Shown here in pieces: positions 37,097 to 43,818 of a DNA stretch of 64,000 nt (the stretch's first letter is position 1; each line of letters starts with the position of its first letter). Origin of the DNA: Chryseobacterium pennipullorum (lineage in GTDB: Bacteria; Bacteroidota; Bacteroidia; Flavobacteriales; Weeksellaceae); NCBI RefSeq assembly GCF_003384725.1, contig NZ_QNVV01000006.1:124001-188000 (forward strand), given 5' to 3'. The notes beneath the pieces were generated by a model, which saw only the letters and a program-made list of their open reading frames with translations, ran no database searches and was not told the DNA's origin. The position numbers were made by a program, and so were the translations under genes.

Positions 37097-37543
37097 TTAC
37101 TTTTTATAGTGAAACGGAATTCTTACAATGTCCACTACTTTTTCACCCCGTTTATTCTTCCCGGCTGTCCATTTAATGTTCTCTGTTGATTTGATAGCAG
37201 CCATTTTCACTTCTGTATTGAGGGTTTCATTCTTACCGTAGGTTGAAATGTTGATCACATCCCCTTCACCGTTGACTTTTATAATAATTTCTGTATTCAG
37301 ATTTTTGGACAGAGAGGCAAGAGCTTCTTTGTTAAGGTTCTGCTCGACCTTTTTTACAAATGTTTTATTTCCTTCCGGAAACTGAGCAGGAAAAGGATTA
37401 ACCGGAGGTGCAGGAACCGAAAAATCCTGAGGCTGTCCCGATTCGTATTGATGAACCAGCTTCTGATCTTTCTTTACTTTTGTAGCCTGTGAAAATCCAG
37501 CAGTGGCGAAAGTGATGCTGATCAATATTAAGGTTCTATTCAT
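37097..37543 (-). CDS. Secreted TonB C-terminal-domain-like protein
   Basis: The 148-residue protein has a signal peptide (MNRTLILISITFATAGFSQA), a proline-rich linker (DFSVPAPPVNPFPAQFPEGN) and a C-terminal domain (LNTEIIIKVNGEGDVINIST, ending VDIVRIPFHYKK) similar to TonB C-terminal folds. It lacks the N-terminal membrane anchor of a true TonB, so it more likely belongs to the soluble TonB-like proteins of Bacteroidota. It may be independent of the Rhs operon; a leftward hairpin follows its stop. Confidence 0.7.
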   Translation of the reverse strand: MNRTLILISITFATAGFSQATKVKKDQKLVHQYESGQPQDFSVPAPPVNPFPAQFPEGNKTFVKKVEQNLNKEALASLSKNLNTEIIIKVNGEGDVINISTYGKNETLNTEVKMAAIKSTENIKWTAGKNKRGEKVVDIVRIPFHYKK

Positions 37544-37976
37544 ATGGAGATTAATTTTAAAAAAAGATACAAATTTTAACGCTTCATCTTCATCATCGAT
37601 TGGAAATATGATTTAATATGCATTAACACAACGAAATGTCGAAAATACTTAAATATATCAGTTGAAACTTCCCGCCTAATAAAGAAATAAACTACAGTAT
37701 TACATAGGAGATGCTATCTAACTTTTAACAAATCAAGATCATAGTAAAATTAATATTTAACGGAAATAGGATTCCACCTCAAAAACTGAGGTGTGTTACA
37801 TTTAATTACAAAAGTGTCGAAATAACAAATTTGTCAACAATATAGTGCCTTCAAAATTAAAATATTGTTACGCGGTAAAAAAAATAACTCCTGCTATTGG
37901 ACAACACCCAAAAAGTTAGACACTTTTTAGGGGCAATCCACGAATGGCAGGAAGTTTCTATTTTATTTGTAATTCA
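37544..37976. other. Intergenic region with repeat copy A and a large palindromic terminator
   Basis: Contains repeat copy A (37773-37829) and, at 37886-37956, a 71-bp imperfect palindrome with arms AACTCCTGC and GCAGGAAGTT and an inner CCCAAAAAGT/ACTTTTTAGGG stem. On the minus strand it ends in AGGAGTTATTTTTTTT, so it can terminate the lipoprotein gene. The inner sequence resembles IS3-family ends, so an IS or MITE relic is possible. Confidence 0.5.
37773..37829. repeat. 57-bp direct repeat, copy A
   Basis: Matches 38615-38671 at 54 of 57 positions. Begins with a small hairpin CACCTC/GAGGTG around AAAAACT, then the invariant TTACATTTAATTACAAAAGT and GTCGAAATAACAAA. The two copies bracket the lipoprotein and the frameshifted fragment. 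Confidence 0.85.
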
Positions 37977-38372
37977 TTAGTTCTCCAAGGGCATAACTTC
38001 AATATTTACTTCCTGACCCTCTTTTAAATGTCCTGGATAATATAGATCTCCACCTAATACATCAGTACCTAACACAGAAATATCATATATTTTAGTGGAA
38101 TCAATTTTGATTGTAGCTGAACCTGTAGAATCCGTAATATATTCTCCAACTTTATTGAAGGTCTTCATTAAGTATCCTACTCCTTCTTTTCTAATAACTA
38201 TAGTATCATGCTTATTAATTCTATGTTGTTTAGTCTTACTATCAATAGAGGTTATTTTTATAGTAATTTGATTCTTAGAATCATCTCTTTTACTACAACT
38301 TAAAATTAGAAATAGAAATAGAAATACAAAATTACTTGCTACCATTCTTGTTTTAAGGTTGTTGGATTGCAT
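37977..38372 (-). CDS. Hypothetical lipoprotein (candidate immunity partner of a decayed toxin)
   Basis: The 131-residue protein has a lipoprotein signal ending in LFLILSCSKRDDSK (cysteine near residue 26). The rest is beta-rich (QITIKITSIDSKTKQHRINK, EVNIEVMPLEN), resembling a small beta-sandwich. Its start overlaps the end of the frameshifted frame 38353-38594 by 20 nt, the arrangement of a toxin followed by its immunity gene. No family was recognised. It lies between the two 57-bp repeats. Function is unknown; the immunity idea is inference. Confidence 0.6.
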   Translation of the reverse strand: MQSNNLKTRMVASNFVFLFLFLILSCSKRDDSKNQITIKITSIDSKTKQHRINKHDTIVIRKEGVGYLMKTFNKVGEYITDSTGSATIKIDSTKIYDISVLGTDVLGGDLYYPGHLKEGQEVNIEVMPLEN

Positions 38373-38594
38373 ATCTTGTTATATTTATATGATTAATTAG
38401 TTCTCCTGGTTTATAATAATGTCCAGTTAAATTTAAATTATTAATGACAGGCCATTGAAACTTACCACTAACAGGGCTTCCAATAAGAGGATTGTTCACC
38501 CAAAATAAAATCCATCAACAGGATTTCTTTGATAGTAATTATTTACCTTCATAACATTTGGATGCTTAAAAACAAAATCTGCTCTAAAGTACAT
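38353..38594 (-). pseudogene. Frameshifted gene fragment upstream of the lipoprotein
   Basis: Read leftward from ATG 38594: MYFRADFVFKHPNVMKVNNY, then YQRNPVDGFYF and a TGA. The next frame continues directly as WVNNPLIGSPVSGKFQWPVI, then NNLNLTGHYYKPGELINHIN and ITRYAIQQP before a TAA at 38353. A single-base indel in the TTTTATTTTGGG run (near 38490) would restore one frame. The continuous, well-composed sequence across the break suggests a real protein C-terminus, perhaps a toxin tip. Family unknown. Confidence 0.5.
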
Positions 38595-38614
38595 TCCCTT
38601 CGTGGAAATATAAA

Positions 38615-38671
38615 TCCGCCTCAAAAACTGAGGTGGATTACATTTAATTACAAAAGTGTCGAAATAACAAA
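38615..38671. repeat. 57-bp direct repeat, copy B
   Basis: Second copy of the element at 37773-37829, 842 bp away. In this copy the hairpin arms are longer (AATCCGCCTC / GAGGTGGATT). Confidence 0.85.
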
Positions 38672-38694
38672 AAAAACTGCTTCTGTTCGAAGCA
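38667..38694 (-). terminator. Terminator of the HdeD-like gene
   Basis: On the minus strand CTGCTTC and GAAGCAG flank a 5-nt loop and are followed by TTTTTTTTG. Confidence 0.8.
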
Positions 38695-38719
38695 GCTTAT
38701 CTCTGGACATTATGTTCAA

Positions 38720-39352
38720 TTATTTTTTCAGATCATCAATCTCGTCCTGAATTGATTTGATCCTATCTCTTAATTCCTGGCTTACTTTCCCCGGAATCTT
38801 TTTAACTTTTCTTAAATCCAGGGCCAGCATAATGGAAGCTATACCCATGAAGATAAACGAAACTCCCGTAAGGGTGACCAGTGAAAGACCGGTAAAAACA
38901 GGATTAAATATCAGCAGCAAAGAAAATATTATTCCGCCTACACTGGCCAGGGCAACATTTCCCCAGCTCATTATTTTCATACTTTTCAAATCAAAGGCAA
39001 ATCCCAACAACTGGAAAGAGCGGAACAACAAAGTAAATCCTATCACAAAAGGAAGTACAGCCATTGAAATCTGAGGGTTGGAAATAAGATATACTCCTAT
39101 TGCTGTAGTTAGCAATCCACTCACCAGAAACCAACCCCAGCCTTGCAGGGATTTACTATTCTGTAGTGAAAAAAATATCTCAGTAATCCCTGAGAACAGG
39201 AATGATACACTAAAAAAGATTGAAAGGGTTACATAGGTTGCCAACGGAACATTGAATACATAGAATCCACAGAGTAAAAAAATAATTCCAAAGATCAACG
39301 GAATGTACCAGTGCTTTACGGTGTTGGTAAACGTTTGAAATAAATTTGCCAT
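38720..39352 (-). CDS. HdeD family (DUF308) membrane protein
   Basis: The 210-residue protein has about six transmembrane segments: WYIPLIFGIIFLLCGFYVFN, YVTLSIFFSVSFLFSGITEI, WFLVSGLLTTAIGVYLISNP, VLPFVIGFTLLFRSFQLLGF, VALASVGGIIFSLLLIFNP and LSLVTLTGVSFIFMGIASIM. A charged C-terminal helix (RDRIKSIQDEIDDLKK) follows. The repeating P..L/G....FG pattern is that of HdeD/DUF308 proteins, which are linked to acid resistance in Escherichia coli; the role here is unknown. Confidence 0.88.
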   Translation of the reverse strand: MANLFQTFTNTVKHWYIPLIFGIIFLLCGFYVFNVPLATYVTLSIFFSVSFLFSGITEIFFSLQNSKSLQGWGWFLVSGLLTTAIGVYLISNPQISMAVLPFVIGFTLLFRSFQLLGFAFDLKSMKIMSWGNVALASVGGIIFSLLLIFNPVFTGLSLVTLTGVSFIFMGIASIMLALDLRKVKKIPGKVSQELRDRIKSIQDEIDDLKK

Positions 39353-39490
39353 AAGTGTGTGTGTTTTTAGTCATGCCTACTTTTTATAACGGTGTTCAGC
39401 TCGTCCGCGGGAATTCCAAACAAATAATTTTCACCCTAAATTGAAATATCGCCTTTTACCAAGGTACAAAAATTTACTCAACCAAAGGAG

Positions 39491-39527
39491 AAAGGGATGA
39501 ATTAATCTGAAGTTAATTCATCCCTTT
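39491..39527 (-). terminator. Terminator of the agmatine deiminase operon
   Basis: A perfect 15-bp stem AAAGGGATGAATTAA / TTAATTCATCCCTTT with a 7-nt loop, followed on the minus strand by TCTCCTTTGG. Confidence 0.75.
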
Positions 39528-39555
39528 TAAAGTTTAATCATTTTGTTTGTCAATC

Positions 39556-40659
39556 TTATTTCAACAAATTTCCGGCAGGTTGCTGCTGTGTAACACAATG
39601 CACCATCCCTCCGTTTTCATAAAGATTCCGTACATCAATTCCTACCACCTTTCTTCCGGGGTAATGATCCTGAATAATTTTGTTGGCAACGCTGTCATTG
39701 GGATCTCCATAATTGGGAACGAGAACTACGTTATTGGCTACATAATAATTAACATAGGATCCTTTATCTTCCAACTGCTTACCATAAGCGGTTTTCACTT
39801 TATTTTTAGTTGCCGGAAGATAGACTTTTTTATATTCTTTTCCATTGGCGTTTGATGCAGTGTAAAGCGTATTAACATCTTTGTCTGAAAGGCCAAGCTC
39901 AAGAAGATCTTCCTCATTCATAGTAATCATGGTATTGTGATTAACGAATTTCATAAAACCATCAATATGCATATCCGTAACATCCAATCCGGTAACCCCA
40001 TCCAGCCAGATGACTTTTGAAACTCCATAGTAGGTTTCAAACATCTCTTCAGCTTCTTCCTGCGTAATTCCCTTATTTCTCGTTGCTCCTTTCTGCTGGC
40101 TGATTACCGAACTTTTACAAGCCATTAAAACACCATTACCGTCCGTTTCTACTGAGCCCCCCTCATTCACCATTTCCTCATTCAGGTTAATAACCTGTAC
40201 GCCCAGATCTTTACCGATCTGCTGAGGAATCTTATCGCAGTTTTCAAAGTCAAACTTTTCTCCCCATCCATTGAACCCCCAATCTTCAATAAGAATATTT
40301 CCTTTAGCATCTTTTACGAAAATGGGTCCGTTATCTCTGATCCATACATCATCGGTAGGATAAATTCTGAAATCAACGTTTTTTAGCGGCACTTTATTTT
40401 GTTCCAAAGTACGGATAATCCTATCCTTCTCAGTCGTGTCATAAGCAATAATGTGAACTTTCTCCCCTGCCTGCAGGGCTTTTGTCATATCAATCCATGT
40501 TTGTTCCACTCTCTGACGGTATGTTGTACCGTGCTGGTAATGATGCGGCCACTGAAGCCATGTTCCTTCATGTTTTGAAGATTCCTCCGGAAAATGATAA
40601 GTTTGTGCCATAATACCTGTAAAGCTCAATATAAAAGCAAGTGTCAATAATTTATTCAT
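39556..40659 (-). CDS. Agmatine deiminase family protein, secreted
   Basis: The 367-residue enzyme has a Sec signal (MNKLLTLAFILSFTGIMAQ) and a full guanidino-group-modifying fold: EGTWLQWPHHYQH, DDVWIRDNGPIFVKDAKGNI, NEGGSVETDGNGVLMACKSS, VIWLDGVTGLDVTDMHIDGF and ENGGMVHCVTQQQPAG (catalytic Cys355). Family members hydrolyse agmatine to N-carbamoylputrescine plus ammonia, or are peptidyl-arginine deiminases of Porphyromonas type. The signal peptide places this enzyme in the periplasm, unlike typical cytoplasmic AguA. The next gene upstream, an outer-membrane-type protein, is 4 nt away. Confidence 0.9.
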   Translation of the reverse strand: MNKLLTLAFILSFTGIMAQTYHFPEESSKHEGTWLQWPHHYQHGTTYRQRVEQTWIDMTKALQAGEKVHIIAYDTTEKDRIIRTLEQNKVPLKNVDFRIYPTDDVWIRDNGPIFVKDAKGNILIEDWGFNGWGEKFDFENCDKIPQQIGKDLGVQVINLNEEMVNEGGSVETDGNGVLMACKSSVISQQKGATRNKGITQEEAEEMFETYYGVSKVIWLDGVTGLDVTDMHIDGFMKFVNHNTMITMNEEDLLELGLSDKDVNTLYTASNANGKEYKKVYLPATKNKVKTAYGKQLEDKGSYVNYYVANNVVLVPNYGDPNDSVANKIIQDHYPGRKVVGIDVRNLYENGGMVHCVTQQQPAGNLLK

Positions 40660-40663
40660 ATCA

Positions 40664-41278
40664 TTAAAATTTTTTTCCTATAAATAATCCGAAATTAATT
40701 TCAGTTTCAAAACCGCCCCCTGTCTGAGCAATATTACTTCCTATCCCAAACTGCATTTTTTTCCTGTTTTCAACACCCAGACGGATAATCTGACTGCTGG
40801 ATTGATGCTCTTTAAAACTGAAATCGGATTCTACAATGAGCATGCTGTAAAAATTAAGGCGCTCATTGATCTTTGGGGTATATTCCAATAATGTATACAA
40901 TCCAAGCCCAAATTCTTTACCGTCTGTAGAATAGGTAAAAGCTGGGAAGAGGCTGATCGAAAATACATCACTTTCCTTTGCATAGGCAAGTCCTACCGAT
41001 GGCATCACATCTTTATCCGACAGGTGAACTCCTGCAGAAATCCCCAGGTTTCTTCCAATTCCATAATTAAGATTTTGATAAAGTTCAGGAGCCAGCTTCC
41101 GAGTATCGTAGTCATAAGAAAGAGTTCCTGAGGCAAAGTAATTCCATTGGGTGTTAAAATCTTTACTGTAAATTCCAAGGATCTCGGCTTCTTTATTTCC
41201 GCCGTAAGCCTGAACAGAAATCTGAGATTTCCCGGCAAACGAAACCAATACGCTTAAAAGAAATACATATTTTTTCAT
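40664..41278 (-). CDS. Hypothetical outer membrane barrel protein, co-transcribed with agmatine deiminase
   Basis: The 204-residue protein has a signal peptide (MKKYVFLLSVLVSFAGKSQ) and regularly spaced amphipathic strands (WNYFASGTLSYDYD, YGIGRNLGISAGVHLS, FSISLFPAFTYST, LNFYSMLIVESDFSF) ending in INFGLFIGKKF. It should form a small beta-barrel. Its stop is 4 nt before the agmatine deiminase start, so the two form an operon; it might be a pore or receptor for the substrate or product. That role is inferred. Confidence 0.65.
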   Translation of the reverse strand: MKKYVFLLSVLVSFAGKSQISVQAYGGNKEAEILGIYSKDFNTQWNYFASGTLSYDYDTRKLAPELYQNLNYGIGRNLGISAGVHLSDKDVMPSVGLAYAKESDVFSISLFPAFTYSTDGKEFGLGLYTLLEYTPKINERLNFYSMLIVESDFSFKEHQSSSQIIRLGVENRKKMQFGIGSNIAQTGGGFETEINFGLFIGKKF

Positions 41279-41364
41279 TGTGTTATGTTTTTTCGATATT
41301 ATAAGGCAAATCTGCTAAACATGATTTACTGATGCAAAATTAGATGTTCAGAAAAAACAAAACT

Positions 41365-41406
41365 TGTCCTAAAAGGACATTCTTACCATAGTGGAAAACA
41401 AATATA
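41365..41406 (-). promoter_or_regulatory. Candidate promoter/operator of the agmatine deiminase operon
   Basis: TATATTTG (minus strand) at 41399-41406 followed by the inverted repeat TGTCCT-AAA-AGGACA at 41365-41379. No -33 TTG was found at the usual spacing. Confidence 0.3.
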
Positions 41407-41626
41407 AATAGGGTTACTTTTTGTTCTAAGAATCCACAGCAGACCGGAACGTCATCTTTACTTTAACCCCCATTTAAATCTGTAATATTACTTTCTATAC
41501 ATTTTCTGGAAAGTAATACTATTATACATACCACAAAGCTTTAACCTAAAAACAGTTCAACCAGCAAGCAAGCAAAATGATTTTGATCTAATTTACAACA
41601 TCTTCTTTACTCATCTCACAACAAAT

Positions 41627-41663
41627 AAAAAAGATGAAAATCATTCCATTTTCATCTTTTTTT
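41627..41663 (-). terminator. Terminator of the amino-acid permease gene
   Basis: A perfect stem AAAAAAGATGAAAAT / ATTTTCATCTTTTTT with a 6-nt loop; the T-run is on both strands, so it may be bidirectional. Confidence 0.8.
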
Positions 41664-41690
41664 AATATGTCTTCAGCCCGCTCTAGCAGC

Positions 41691-43109
41691 TTATTTTGGC
41701 TTATATAGCTTATACATCACAAATAAGAAAGCGATCCAAACCGGAATCAAAATAACCTGAATTTCCATTCCCGTAATACTCATCAGCCCCAGGATAAGGA
41801 GTAAAAAGACGATACAGATATAATTGGATATAGGATAAAAGATCGACGGGAATTTTGATTGAATTCCTGATGTGTTGATTGCTTTTTTAAATTTTAAATG
41901 GGTATAGCATATCATCAGCCAGTTAATGATCAAGGTAGAAACCACAAGAGCCATCAGGTATTCAAAGGCTTTCTCAGGGACCAGTTTATTGATGATGATG
42001 CAGATTCCCGCAAAACATGATGAAATAAGAATGGCATTAATGGGAACGGAATTTTTATTAAGCTTCTTCAAAAATTTAGGAGCATTTCCCTGTTGCGCCA
42101 ACCCAAAAAGCATACGGCTGTTACTGTACACACTGCTGTTGTATACCGATAAGGCGGCAGTCAGCACAATTATATTAAGCACATTGGCAATCAATGTATT
42201 GAATTGAATCACTTTACCGAAAAGACTGAATTCCAATCCGTTCAGATTCTGAAACACCATCACAAATGGACTTGATCCTTCTGTAATGTCTCTCCATGGA
42301 CTTAATGAGAATAAGATCACCAAAGCTCCTACATAGAAAATTAAAATCCTGTAGATCACCTGATTGGTCGCCTGTGGAATTGTTTTCTCAGGATTTTTTG
42401 CTTCAGCAGCAGTAATCCCGATCAGCTCCAGACCTCCGAAAGAGAACATGATCATAGCCATAGCCGCAAATAATCCGGAATACCCGTCTTCTGTTTTATT
42501 GAACAGTCCTTTAGGAAAGAATCCCCCGTCATTCCATAAATTGGTAATGGTTGCTTTTTCACCTCCCGTTCCACTTATTAACAGATAGACTCCGAAAATG
42601 ATCATTGCGATAATCGCTACAACCTTAATGATGGAAAACCAAAACTCCGTTTCTCCATACACTTTCACAGAGGCAAGATTAAGGGCATTAATCACGATAA
42701 AAAAGAAAAGACTGGACACCCAGAGTGGAATTTCCGGCCACCAGAAGTGAATATAATGTCCTATGGCTGTAAGTTCTGCCATACTTACCAGGATATAGAG
42801 AATCCAATAGTTCCATCCCGAAGCAAAGCCCGGAAAATTTCCCCAATATTTATAGGCAAAGTAGCTGAAACTACCGGATACGGGTTCCTGAACTACCATT
42901 TCACCAAGTTGACGCATAATGAAAAATGCGATGATACCTGCCAGGGCATACCCCAGGATAACAGATGGTCCGGCTAAGACGGCCGCAGGCCCTATTCCCA
43001 GGAATAACCCTGTTCCTATGGCACCTCCAAGGGCAATTAATTGTATGTGTCGATTTGTTAATCCTCTAACTAAAGTCTCGTTTTGTCCAGTTTTATTTTC
43101 GTCGCTCAT
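41691..43109 (-). CDS. Amino-acid permease (AAT/APC superfamily)
   Basis: The 472-residue transporter has about twelve membrane segments. The N-terminus QTETLVRGLTNRHIQLIALG-type motif is followed by GGAIGTGLFLGIGPAAVLAGP (unwound helix 1 with GAIGTGLFLG), and the family block FSFGGLELIGITAAEAKNPE sits mid-protein. The charged pair and the MVVQEPVSGSFSYFAYKYWG segment are those of the AAT family (AroP, GabP, ProY, CycA). The substrate cannot be told from the sequence. It is monocistronic, with a terminator downstream. Confidence 0.88.
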   Translation of the reverse strand: MSDENKTGQNETLVRGLTNRHIQLIALGGAIGTGLFLGIGPAAVLAGPSVILGYALAGIIAFFIMRQLGEMVVQEPVSGSFSYFAYKYWGNFPGFASGWNYWILYILVSMAELTAIGHYIHFWWPEIPLWVSSLFFFIVINALNLASVKVYGETEFWFSIIKVVAIIAMIIFGVYLLISGTGGEKATITNLWNDGGFFPKGLFNKTEDGYSGLFAAMAMIMFSFGGLELIGITAAEAKNPEKTIPQATNQVIYRILIFYVGALVILFSLSPWRDITEGSSPFVMVFQNLNGLEFSLFGKVIQFNTLIANVLNIIVLTAALSVYNSSVYSNSRMLFGLAQQGNAPKFLKKLNKNSVPINAILISSCFAGICIIINKLVPEKAFEYLMALVVSTLIINWLMICYTHLKFKKAINTSGIQSKFPSIFYPISNYICIVFLLLILGLMSITGMEIQVILIPVWIAFLFVMYKLYKPK

Positions 43110-43254
43110 TGAATGAATTATTCGGTTGCTAAATATATAAAAACTTTTCAGAGAAATTCACAGTCCATGGGGTAAATTGACAAATCAAGCAAAGCAAAAC
43201 CTGGAAAAATAAAGATGAGCCCTTTCTATGGTGAGGGTTACCGGAAAACAACTA

Positions 43255-43295
43255 TAAAAAGCCAGCCTTAACGGCTTGTTAAGGCTGGCTTTTTA
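43255..43295 (-). terminator. Terminator of the small XRE gene
   Basis: A perfect stem TAAAAAGCCAGCCTTAAC / GTTAAGGCTGGCTTTTTA with a 5-nt loop. Confidence 0.85.
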
Positions 43296-43326
43296 TTTAC
43301 AATAACTTCCTGAAATTATTGTCTAT

Positions 43327-43635
43327 TTATTTCGTGTCCTCCAGGTATTCTTTCGGAATTGAAATATTATTCTTTTTCATGTACTCCAGAAGCCCCTGAT
43401 ATTTATCTTCATAGTCATCAGCAGTTCCGCATTTGTGTGATATACTGCAAATATCGGAAGGTCTGATGTCTAAAATATCAGATATTTTAGTCAGGATATC
43501 CAGATTAATCTTCACTTTTGAATTCTCGATATCGGAATAGGCCTTCTGAGAAATTCCCATTTCAAAAGCCATATACTCCTGGGTAAGGTCTTTGCTCCTG
43601 CGTATTTTTCTGATATTTTGTCCACACACTTTCAT
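43327..43635 (-). CDS. Small XRE-type regulator
   Basis: A 102-residue single-HTH protein: VCGQNIRKIRRSKDLTQEYM, then FEMGISQKAYSDIENSKVKI, NLDILTKISDILDIRPSDI. The second half has one histidine and two cysteines (CSISHKCGTADDYED), which might bind metal. It is divergent from the cbb3 oxidase genes with 183 bp between starts, so it could control that operon; this is inference. Confidence 0.85.
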   Translation of the reverse strand: MKVCGQNIRKIRRSKDLTQEYMAFEMGISQKAYSDIENSKVKINLDILTKISDILDIRPSDICSISHKCGTADDYEDKYQGLLEYMKKNNISIPKEYLEDTK

Positions 43636-43818
43636 CGTTTTTGTTTTAGTAGTTTTCGGTATACTTTAGAAGATTATCTATTAGCCTTCAACAAAGTTAA
43701 TAAATACCTTTGGCAAAACATTATACACGTTACATGATATTTATTTTCAATACAGAAAAAGGAAAAAAATAATCTTTTTTCAGAGAAAATATCACTTCGG
43801 TAAACACTATTGGAATTT

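Larger units (their letters stand above)
41279..41690. other. Intergenic region with palindrome and -7 box
   Basis: A 15-nt palindrome TGTCCTAAAAGGACA is at 41365-41379, and 20 bp to its right (41399-41406) lies CAAATATA, which on the minus strand is TATATTTG (TAnnTTTG). Transcription toward the barrel gene would start near 41392, placing the palindrome just downstream of the start site, where a repressor could act. The leftward permease terminator is at 41627-41663. Confidence 0.4.

Noticed and set aside
37886..37956. Complete insertion sequence
   Set aside because: Only a 71-bp palindrome resembling IS ends is present; no transposase frame, and it works as a terminator.
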